NCBI GenBank assembly: GCA_944989445.1
Contig: CALYLW010000037.1
Span: 1,774,501-1,838,500, forward strand
Reading direction: 5' to 3'
Length of the DNA: 64,000 nt
Source: Ampullaceana balthica
Lineage: Eukaryota > Mollusca > Gastropoda > Lymnaeidae
Position 1 is the first letter of the stretch. The number at the start of each line of letters is the position of its first letter. The notes below the pieces were generated by a model. It saw nothing but the letters and a program-made list of their open reading frames with translations, was not told the origin of the DNA and did not search any database. Position numbers and translations under genes: made by a program. Positions 37,101 to 49,100 of this stretch are shown here, one piece after another.

Positions 37101-40100
37101 TATTGTTCTTAATTAGATAGCACAAGTTGTAAACAATCTTGACTGTAATCATATTGTTCTTAATTAGATAGCACAAGTTGTAAACAATCTTGACTGTAAT
37201 CATATTGTTCTTAATTAGATAGCACAAGTTGTAAACAATCTTGACTGTAATCATATTGTTCTCAATTAGATTCCTTGGACATTACAAATACGTAAAGAAG
37301 TTTTCTGGCCATCTGAGAAGCTGGAGAAACCACTTGCCCTTCACCTCATATACTGCCAGATTGTCAGTGATGTATACAACAATGGCTGTATTCGCATCAC
37401 CAAGGATCAACGTGTGAAAATGAGGAGCATGCTGGGTAATTTACAAATATATACTTAGATTTATTATTTTTTGTTTTCAAGGGCCAATGCTGTTTTATGA
37501 TAGACATTTTTTTAATGTTACCGTATGACAGTCAAAATTTGGCGGCTGGTTTCATCTATTCTCATCCAATTTCTGTCCAGAGGGACATGGTGTGAACCAA
37601 CACAACTACTTGAGTAAAGAATTGAAGCCTCAAATTAAAAAAGTCATTGTGGACACAGCTAAAGAGTGGCCCACCTACTTCTGCAGGCTTTTCCCCATAG
37701 CTGTAAGTTACTCTGATATGTATTGTGCTTATTGGAGTGCAATTATTTGTATAAGCATCTTTATATATTTTTACTCAAATTATATGTTAAAGTTTTATTA
37801 AGAACTATGTTGCGATGGGGCGCCGTGACGCCTACGGCACTCACTTTTTTAGGGCGCCAACGGTGCCCATTTTTTTCAAAAGCCCAACTAACGTATCCTT
37901 GTTTGATAAATACTAAACTTCCTGAAATGTACACAAAGTATTTTATAATTATAAATCCTCAAATCCTATTTTTACATCCTTCCCATTTTCCAAAATAAAA
38001 ATATAAGCTAAAACAATGACGTCAAATAATATTTTCTTACAGTGCTAATCACCACACGATTTTTTAACTGCTATAGACTTGTACATCAATCCTCAGCATT
38101 TCACATCCAATGAGCCAGTGACTTGAACTATTATTTTATTTATTATTTTTTATTTGTGGTCATCACCCTTATCTTTTAACATCTTTTTTTTTAAGATGAC
38201 AATATAATGAAACATTTATAACCAGTATTTTGTTAACTATATTTTTAGGCCAGTGGTCAGTACTCTGGTGCCAGGTACTTTGGTGTCAGTCATACAGGTC
38301 TTCGTCTCATCACGAGGGACAGGAGCTTTGTAGATGATTATCTTTCTGTCATGGAGGAAATAAAGTGAGAGTTTTGTTTTGTTTTTTTTATTGTGGGATT
38401 TTATTTGAAAAAAAGATTATCATAATTATAAATATTGGTAAAAATCCTTATAAAGGTGTAATCAAGTCAAAAGGTTTTAATTAGGTCAATATCTCTCTGC
38501 CTGCTAAAACAGTTATTTAAATAATCAATAGTTGGAAGTGCTTAATCATTTTTTTAAATACTTTAATTTGTTGAAATATGTAAAGATTGCTTGGCTCTGG
38601 TCTTTTCTTTATCCCTCACAGTAAGAATTTTTTTTTAAACTCCGTAATTTAAAAATTTTAACCAAAAAAAAATAATAATCAAACTGTAATGATGTAACAT
38701 ACTAGTGATGTAAAAACATACCCATGTTTCCAGGTTTGAAGATGTAATCGATGCAGTTCTTCCCACAAGCTCCACGCTTCAGTTGAATCTCAGGACAAAA
38801 TCTCTCATCTTCCACACCACCAGAGTAAGTCTTACTTGTGGCTCAACATTTTGTTACTCGGGTCCTTTTACATGTCAGTCTTACCTCACTTGAAGCTAAA
38901 GCTTTGTACAAGTTTTACTGTCAATATTCACATGCAACTGAATCTTAGTATGGGTTAGTTCATCTGTTGTATAATTACATAAACCTAAAGTCTAAAAAGT
39001 CTAACAATATTTGCATTTCTGTGTCAGGCCCAGCAATTAAAAGACATGATTGACAGGTTCTGTCTGGAAAGTGAAAAGGTCTGGTGAATCACTTTTTAAA
39101 AAAAATTTTAACATTGCTATAATAATTAATTATAGTACTATAGTTTATATAGGCTATTTTAAAACTTTAGAAATATTAAATAAGTGAATCAGTTGAAATA
39201 TTTAATGCCCTTCTTGTACATAAATCCTACTTAAATTTTCTTGAGATACTTTTGTTTCTCCAATAACATATGTATTTTTATGTGTACTAAATTAACTATT
39301 ATTGTTTAATACAGGGCAACAAGTACGTAGTGGCAGTAAAGGATTACATCACTAGAGAGTCAACATTGCTTAGCTTCAAAAAAGGAGAAATCATCAAACT
39401 GATGGATCCCGAGATGAAGCTGGAAAATGGTAAAGATTAGATTCTGGTAGATTTTGTTGTTAAAGATTACCTGTTACCTTGAAGAGAGGGAGAGCCGAGG
39501 ATGCATTTTCCCCCCCTCCAATAAAATTCCATGAATAACATAAAAGCAGGCAAAGTAAAATTGTTTTCTTATGAGTCCGCCCTGGGCTGCACTTTAAAAA
39601 TTTACAGTTAACGTTCAGGGTTTATCTGGGCAACATTTCCTAGTGTACATTCCTATGATTGAAATGTAGGACTTTAGAGACAATCCTATAATATTTGAAT
39701 GTATTTTAAAAATTAACTTCATCATTTTTAAATTGAAATTTTGATATCATACTTAAGCTTAAGTTAATAAAGTTGAAATTTGGTACATGTAGTTACAATT
39801 AATGAAAGGTTGTGTTTGATTCTGATAGAATTTATAATTTTAAGTTAGGTGTTTTAAAATTACAGTTACTACTAGATGAACAGCCAAAAGATGGCAATGA
39901 TATAATTTCCAATCGGCTTAAGTAAGACCCCTAGCTGTATAAATTGTCTTTATTATGCACCAAATGGGTAAAGGTTATTTATATGAATATTGGAAATTTG
40001 ATCTGGTTTATTTATTTCAGTGCTTACATTGGCATATTACCTAGAGAATGAAATATTTTGAGTTTGGGCAGATAAATTGGCTGTTTTAGGGATAAAACTA

Positions 40101-43100
40101 TCTCCTAAATTAAGCTGTTGGGGACCTAAATATAATCTGCCTTCATGAAATGTAAAAAAAAATTATTTTGATTGATGTTCTTTTCAGGATGGCTCTATGG
40201 TTCACTGAATGGCATTGTGGGACTGTTCCCTGCTGAATATGTCAAACCATTAGCTAGACATGAAGTGGAGACGTCCAACTCAAAGCCAGTTCTGTATCAA
40301 GCTAAGACAAGTGTTGCCAACACAGTCACATCGAGCACCACCACAACTAACGGAGGTGCACTCACTAATGGATTTATAAGGGTGAGAGACATTTTATATA
40401 AGTTTTATTTTGTCTTGAAGCATTTATTAAGACAGGTGGAAATTTATATTTAAACCATCAAGCCAATAAAAATCTGAAAATAATTTTCAGAAAATTGTAA
40501 CGCATTTGAATGATACTGGATAAATGAGAAAATAATATGGCCACATCACTTCTTGTTCAAAATCAAAATTGTTAGACTTATAAATGATAACAATATCAAA
40601 TTTTAAAAAGCTAATATCTCAGGAATCCAGCTCATTTTCATCAGGTTGGTAGCCATACATCATAACAAACAACCATTGTTTCACAAGTTGGCATCGTGCT
40701 GTTTAACTTTTATGCGATTTCTCAATGCACGTTAAATAGGGATTATTCACATCATTAACCAATCAAGCAGGGTGTCCTCAAACCTCAACCAGTTAAGAGC
40801 TCTTAGGTGTTAAAAGTGGCAGGGCACTTAAGAAGAAGTTCTTAAGCTCACTTTTAATTTCTTTTCATTTTGCCTTTAGAGAAGTTTAAAAACTAACTGT
40901 TTCTAGAGAATTTTCAAATTATTATTACATTATTTTTGTTCGCCAAGACTACTTATTGACTCTTACTTATTTAAAATCCTGGATCATCATGATACATTTG
41001 TTTAAGTCATTTCAATGTTGGTGTCCAAATAATCCCAAGCCAATAAATGTGCAGGATCCTTACGGTCATGAGGACAGAGAGAGTGACACAAGCCAAGGAA
41101 CTGTGCTTCCAGATGGCAAATATTCTATGATGGAATACGCCATGCTCAACTTTAGAGAATCTCTGGAGAAGTAAGTGGAAATAGACTTAACTTTGGTTTA
41201 TAAGTGATACATCTGCAGGTGATTTAAACATTGCATGTGTTAGTACTTAGAATGAGTTCTAACTCTTGTGGTATAGAAAAGGGAGGGATTTCTATAACTA
41301 AGAGTTTATCAAAGGTTTTTAACTTGATGTAGCTGTATTTTGTTTTGAGCATTTACTCAAGTTCTCCTCAAGACGATAGCTAAGAATGAAGAGTTGATAA
41401 AATAATCTTCTCAATTTCTAACATTCTGTAGAGGTAACAGGAAAAAAAGCAGGTATTATCTATTTCTTCTATATTTGTGTTTTGGATTTTTAAAGTTTAA
41501 ATCACTTTTTTGTCAAATGTCATTCTCTCTCATCATGATCCAGTTAAGGCATGTTTTATTATTGTTTGAAGAAGAACTTTTTATAATTATTATTCATTTT
41601 ATAATTGAAATTCTTAAAGGTGGATATTGAATGATAAGTAACTATTTGCATAGTTTAACGTTAAGGATAAGTGTAAATGCCTTTAAACTCTTATGGATAT
41701 TAATAGTTTGGGCTTTTATTTTAGCAGTCTGAATAAGAAATGACAGCAAAACAAAGACCTAAGTTACATCATTAGGGGAATAGTTGTTTTACCACAAGCA
41801 AATGTAGAAATGAAGTTGTTTTTGTTTGTTTTTATAAACATTTACATAAGCAAGATAATACGTGCCCCTTTACTAAAAGCCACAAACATTTTAAATATAT
41901 TTAACAGTGAATTTCTATTATCCAATTCTACCTCATTAGTAAAATAGTTAATTTCTTAAAAATGCAATCCCTTATTTCCCTTATTATTTTGAAAATGTTC
42001 ACTGCTGAAATCATCAATGCTAACAAATTGTATTTACAGGAAACAATTTCACACAACTGAGTTTGGAAATGCAAAAGGTTTTAGTCAAATAATTTTATTT
42101 AAAAATTGGTGATGGCAATATACAACTGGAATTACGCTGTGCTACACTATCATATATATGTTTATTTTTTTATGCTGGCCAATAACTTTAACCCTTACAT
42201 TATAAACATGCTAATTTTAATTCTTATTATGGGCATTGTTTTGCTGCTTATCTTGTATCAAATATTTATATTCACTAAAAATGCCACTCAACTGACACAG
42301 CTATCATTTTGAAATTTTAATCACTAGTCAACAGTTAAATCAAACACCTATGTCTTTGGATTTAGTAAATTAATTTTTTCTTTGTCAACAGCCTTGAGCT
42401 AAAAGTTTCATTAAATTTCACAATTTATTGATTCAGTTATTAAAACACTGCATGACACTATGCAATTATACATATCACCAGCCATGAGCAAAATTCAGTT
42501 TCTTGCTTTTTTACCTCTAGAGGTATACTTTTTCCTTGGAATTAGTATTTCTCATATACATGTATGTGAATTACCTTCCAAAATAAATATAAAAATGCAA
42601 AGTGAAAAAATGAGTGATACTTTTATAAGCAAAATCTTTCTTATCTATTTTATAGAAAATATCTTTGTTAGCATATGGAAAAAAAGTCAAATTCAATTAA
42701 TTATATTTTTATTGTTATCTCTTATGTACGCCTTATGGACTATCTTTCCTAAACCCACATTAATCTCACAGCTACATCCTCATGTGCCCACTTCAAGAAC
42801 ATAAGAACATTGTTGTTTCCCCCACATAATAAATTGCTTTGCTGTTTCGAGCCTGAGATTTTTCCCAGGCTTTCAATATATTGCTTGAAATGACCCATCT
42901 GCTATTTCCTCATGCACTTTCTTGAATCCTCTTACTGGGACTAGTGTATACGGATATGCTGAATTTTGATTTAAAGGTACGAAATGCTGAGGACAGAAGA
43001 TGGTTCCATCAGAGGAACAGTTAAAATGATTGAAAATGCAAAACTTCAGAACATGAGAAGCAAGGAAAATACTGAAAGAGGTGATAGGTTTTGTTTAACT

Positions 43101-46100
43101 TTTCCCCTCAGTTTTAAATCAATCTTAATTTAGTTTATTAAAGTATGAATTTCAAGTACTGTGTTAGTTCTTTTTAAAAAAAAACAAATCTGAGTTACAG
43201 GTAGGATGAAATTATAAATCGTTAAATGACTCTTGAAATTTCTTTTGTCTTTAAAAAATTCAGCCTAACTGAGCATGCATATCCTTTTAAAAAATCCTTG
43301 ATATATAAATGTTAATATACTTTATTCTGTAAAAAGTTATATGTCTAATCCTTATCATAATTTTTCTTCAATTAAAAATGGCTTTTCATTTTACTAAATA
43401 TTATATTGCTGAACTTTTTTCATTCTTAAAGCATACTGCTGCTTTAAAAAGAATTGTATGCACTTTGGTACTATTTTATTGCTTTATCAACTAATATTTT
43501 AAGTTTAAACAACTGTAATATCCAAACATGCTTTCAATTCATGCAAATAAATTGCTTGTCCTTCCAGTGAACACCTTCAACATTTCATAGATTATAAGTT
43601 TATATTTTTGCAATTAAATTATTACATTAATTAAAATTGTACAGAAAGTGGATTTAAAGGTTAAATATGTAAATTAAATTAAAATTAATTTAAAGTATTA
43701 ATAAAATTATAATTATTTATATGTTCATGTAGTTTACATCTAAAGTAAAAAATTTCCACAAATATAGCTAAAAAATAAATGATGATAATGTCATCCTGAG
43801 GTGCCAGAATGGAACAAATTTCTTAACAAGTTTCAACTTTATAATAAAAATAGTTACTGTATTTGGAGTTTTTAAAAATCTAATGCTTAAGGAGGAATTC
43901 TAACAGAATAACCATTAAAAATCTTTGTAATGCTTAAAATACTAAATATTTTAGCCTTTATAAATGTATTTTAATAACATATTCAATAACATATAATATT
44001 AATATACATGTAAACAATTTTTAAAAATTAAACAAAAACCTATTGAGGTTCCATGATAAAAAATAGAGTTACAATATATTAAATTACTTTTAAAAAATTA
44101 GAAATTTCAAGGATATTGCTGACATTCTAATTCTATTGATAATCATTTTATTTTATATGAATTAAAATTAGTTGATTCTTGCAAGATGTAAATGTTATAA
44201 TTCAATCAGATTGATCATTAAAATAATCAGATCACTTCATATTTCTTGTATGTATTATTCAATCTTATTTAACAGGTGGAGCAGACTGGACATGGAAGGA
44301 ACAGGCAGATCTGATTAAATGGACTAGGGTGAGTTTCTGGAAGACTTACGTACATGTTTGTGTATTGGACCAGTAACATTAAGACTGATAAAGCTTTAGG
44401 CATGAGCACTTTTTTCTCATCATGATTTATTGCAGTTAGTGAAATAGTGAAAGGTATACATTGTAATAATTTTTTTTAAAGTTCAATTATACTGATGTAT
44501 CGTAAATACCAAAGTAGATTTTTAAACACTGAGACCTAATTGTCTTCTATAAAAAAAATAATTTTAGGTTATAAAATGTTGTTGGTAATAGCTGAAATGA
44601 GCAATTTTAGCTTATTTATAGCATATAATAAAATATGGTTACCTAAGGTCTGATACTTATTTATAGCATATAATAAAATGTTACCTAAGGTCTGTTTCTT
44701 AAACTACAGGAAATATTTAACACTCAGAATTATGTGATCCATCAGTCCCCTATTTCAGTTTTGTCCTCCCACAGAACTTACTAAACCTGTGTATCATTGT
44801 TGATGTTTTTTCCAACAGTCACCAATCCAGGCATCTCTTCTTAAGATGACCTCACCAGATCTGAACAAACTGGCCTTGGAGTGTTTTATTGGTAAATATT
44901 TACACTATTTGACTCCTAACTTATTAGTTTTTAACTGCTCATCATGCTGGCCTCACATATTCTTCTTCTTCTTTCACAAATGTTTCTTTCTTTCTCCAGC
45001 TATCATGAGGTTTATGGGTGACTACCCCATGGGTTCCAACATGACTGAGTTTGACTGTGCCAAAAAAATATTGAAGGTAATTTCCTGTTTGAGTTGTTCT
45101 TTGACCCACGGCTTACATAACTTTGTCAGATGTCACAAAAGGTTTAGACCAGCTGACCAAAAAGAAAATTAACTATTTGTTACTAAAAATTATGTTTACA
45201 TACTGCAACTGATGATGGCTTGATATCACAAATTACAGACTTGCCACAAGTATCCACAGTTAAGAGATGAGATCTTCTGTCAACTATGCAAGCAGACAAC
45301 TAACAACAGAAGCATGAATCCGTTAGTATCGTTTTGTGTCTGGTTAAATTATAATCAAGTTTGGACCTAAAAAATAAAAAAAATTTTGGCATGGCCTTAC
45401 AGTGATAAACACTATGTTTTATTTTAAAAAAATTAATTGTTGTAAGTTATGTACACCTCATTTCTTCAGTTACTTTATAAACCTACTTGTAAAATGTTTG
45501 AACCATCTCCACAATGTTGTCATGACAGTAAGAGCAAGATAAGGGGATGGCGCCTCTTTGCCCTTGTTGCTGCCTACTTTGACTGCTCCAAAGAACTGAG
45601 GCCTTATCTCTTCAAATATTTGGAGGCCACATCAACAGACTCATCTCGTACTTATAACAGTAAGGAAAACAATGTCTTATTTACGTTCATCTGAATTTTT
45701 CTGATAAATTTACTCTCTCTTTCTTTATTTTTTATAATCATACTTTGTTTATTTGAATACACTAAAAATTATTAAACACTGCTAGATTTCTAAAAGACAC
45801 ATTTAAAAATGGCCTTGAAATTCTTAACTTTGTTTATTTCTTAAGATGCTGCAGCACTGTGCCTAGCAAACTTGCGCAAGACATTTAAATATGGTGGCCG
45901 TAAAGATGTTCCTCTTAAAGAAGAAGTTATTGCCCTGGCAGTAAGTATCTGTTGCACGTTTTTGTTTTTGTTTTAAGTCCTATTAAAAAATATATAAGTA
46001 TTTTTGACAAGATTAAGATAAAACTCATTGTTTAACTAATGAATGTACATTCACCAACAGGATGGACGCAACTGCAAACGTTTCCCCTTCTTTTACTCTG

Positions 46101-49100
46101 GTGCTGACACCCATGAAGGCATGATTCAAGTCAGATCTTGCACGGTTAGCTTAAATTACGCTTAGTACTTTAGTATTGATATTACTGTTACATAGAATAA
46201 ATCCTTCCAATTTATTGCAAAATATTTTTTTCTGTTTCATAAAATAAATAAAAAAATTATTTAATATTTAATTGAACCTTCAAGTGCTTAAATTTATTAA
46301 GTCTTAATAAAATATAAAAAATATATATGAGCACATTTATTCAAGGTGTACCAATTTAAAGTAGACAATAATCAAAATAATTACATTCCTGTCAGGTTGT
46401 TCAAGACTCTATTGAAGATGTTTGTTTGAGCCTCAACATCAACGATCCAGTTGAGATGGAAGAGTACACGTTCTTTGTTAGGACAGGTAGGTCAACAAGT
46501 GACCAGCATTCTGATCAGGTGGCATGTTATTTATAACAGTTTATAAATCAAGATACAGGGGCTCTTCAAGGATTCGTTCTTACTATGTTGTTTACAGGGC
46601 AAAAAATTAAATTTCATTATTTAATGCATCTTTTGATTAACGTGCCCTGGGTCAAGGTTGTTTCATTATACAACTGACAGAAAAGTACACAAAGACATAA
46701 CCAAAGTAATTAAAATCATATGACCCTCAGGGTTTAGACTTTATTGTTATATATACCCCAGAGTACCTTCTCTTATAATTGTGTACACTTACTGGTACCT
46801 GATCGGGGCTAGACCACTAAATATATTTGATTACTTTAGGTTAAGAGGATTAAATGAACTATTATAAATACATATAATATTTCAATCAATACATCTAAGC
46901 TTGTACAACTACACATAATAAGCTAAAATGGAATTCTGCAATTTATTATAAGGAAAGATTATTCTTATGTTTTAATATCTTAAATTTGAGATAAAAAACA
47001 AGGATATTGTAAAATATCTCTGGGTCTATCTCTACTGCTGCTATTGTTAGTTGGTGCTTGAGGTTTCTCACTTAGTTGTTAGTTCACTCCTCTTGTTCAA
47101 ATCAGTAACAAAACATTTTTTTTTAAATGTGCTGCATGTTTTATTTGTTTTTTAAAGGTGATGGCACATTCAGCAAACTGAACAGAGAAGATTATGTACT
47201 TGATGAAACGGCTTACTTCATCCGAAGACAGATACCATTTGACCTCATCTTCCAAAGAACAGTTTGGATTTACCCTCTCAGACACATGGACAACGAGATC
47301 TATGTGGAGATGATGTTCCATCAGGTAGAGATGAACAAATCACTGGTGGAGACAGGGGAATCTATTGTGGGCTTTTGTTACTGTAAATGATAATTAGGCT
47401 TCCAATTTCAGCTGTTAGTATTTCTTGGTCTTTGCACAGATAATGATATCAAACATGATGATTTTTTAAATCTTTCAAGATAAATTTTAATTGTTAGGAA
47501 CATTACTGATGTGAACTAAATCATTACGTGCCTTGATAAATAGTAAATATTTGTCAAGCATATTTGTGATCTTTGAAATTAATTTCTCAAAATATTTTTT
47601 AAAATATTATTTCTTAATCACTGTGAGAGAATAGTCTGGAATGTCTTTAGTACCCTACATATCTAATACTCTGTTTGATTCTTCTCTCATCTTTGGCAGT
47701 ACTGCCCATGTAGGGCTCATGCCAACTCCATCTCGTTCTTCCAAACTGATCAGTGGCCTTCCGTCTCCATGCCCCGACTCATCCATCTCGTTCTTCCAAA
47801 CTGATCAGTGGCTTTCCGTCTCCATGCCCCGACTCATCCATCTCGTTCTTCCAAACTGATCTGTGGCCTTCCGTCTCCACGCCCCGACTCATCCATCTCG
47901 TTCTTCCAAACTGAACAGTGGCCTTCAGTCTCCATGCCCCGACTCATCCATCTCATTCTTCCAAACTGATCAGTGGCCTTCCGTCTCCACGCCCCGACTC
48001 ATCCATCTCGTTCTTCCAAACTGAACAGTGGCCTTCAGTCTCCATGCCCCGACTCATCCATCTCATTCTTCCAAACTGATCAGTGGCCTTCCGTCTCCAT
48101 GCCCCGACTCATCCATCTCGTTCTTCCAAACTGAACAGTGGCCTTCAGTCTCCATGCCCCGACTCATCCATCTCGTTCTTCCAAACTGAACAGTGGCCTT
48201 CAGTCTCCATGCCCCGACTCATCCATCTCGTTCTTCCAAACTGAACAGTGGCCTTCAGTCTCCATGCCCCGACTCATCCATCTCGTTCTTCCAAACTGAT
48301 CAGTGGCCTTCCGTCTCCATGCCCCGACTCATCCATCTCGTTCTTCCAAACTGAACAGTGGCCTTCAGTCTCCATGCCCCGACTCATCCATCTCGTTCTT
48401 CCAAACTGAACAGTGGCCTTCAGTCTCCATGCCCCGACTCATCCATCTCGTTCTTCCAAACTGAACAGTGGCCTTCAGTCTCCATGCCCCGACTCATCCA
48501 TCTCATTCTTGGTCTTCCAGCTTCATTCTGTCTATAGACTATCTTCATTCTGTCTATAGACTATCTTCATTCTGTCTATAGACTATCTTCATTCTGTCTA
48601 TAGACTATCTTCATTCTGTCTTTAGACTATTATTGTTCTGTCTATAGACTATTATTGTTCTGTCTATAGACTATTATTGTTCTGTCTATAGTCTATATTC
48701 CAACTTTGCCTGCTGGCTGGCAATCTTTCCTTGTTGTCTGCATTTTTTAAATTAATAACACTCTGGGTGGGTCTTGAAACAACCTATGTATCTCATAGTT
48801 CATGCTGCTTCTTTCTCCAACCATCATTTACCAACTCTGGACAGTAAATTAGCCTTGGGAACTTTCTCTCCCATGTGTTGAGCATGTTGTCTGTAAAGAG
48901 GCCAAGTCTCACTTTTATAAATTATGACAGTTCTTATGATGTGGTGAATTTATTAATTTTTTTTGTGTGTTCATCTTTTGATTTTCTTAACAACTTTAAA
49001 ATAAGAAATAAATGCATGTAAATTATTAATTTCTTTAAACTTGTTTTCCTCAATGATCAAACCACATGTAAAAATTCTACATTCCAGTGTGTCCTGGATT

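Noticed and set aside
37009..37254. 81-codon - strand frame of a 17-residue repeat
   Set aside because: Product of the 51 bp minisatellite, whose unit is a multiple of three; not a repeat protein.
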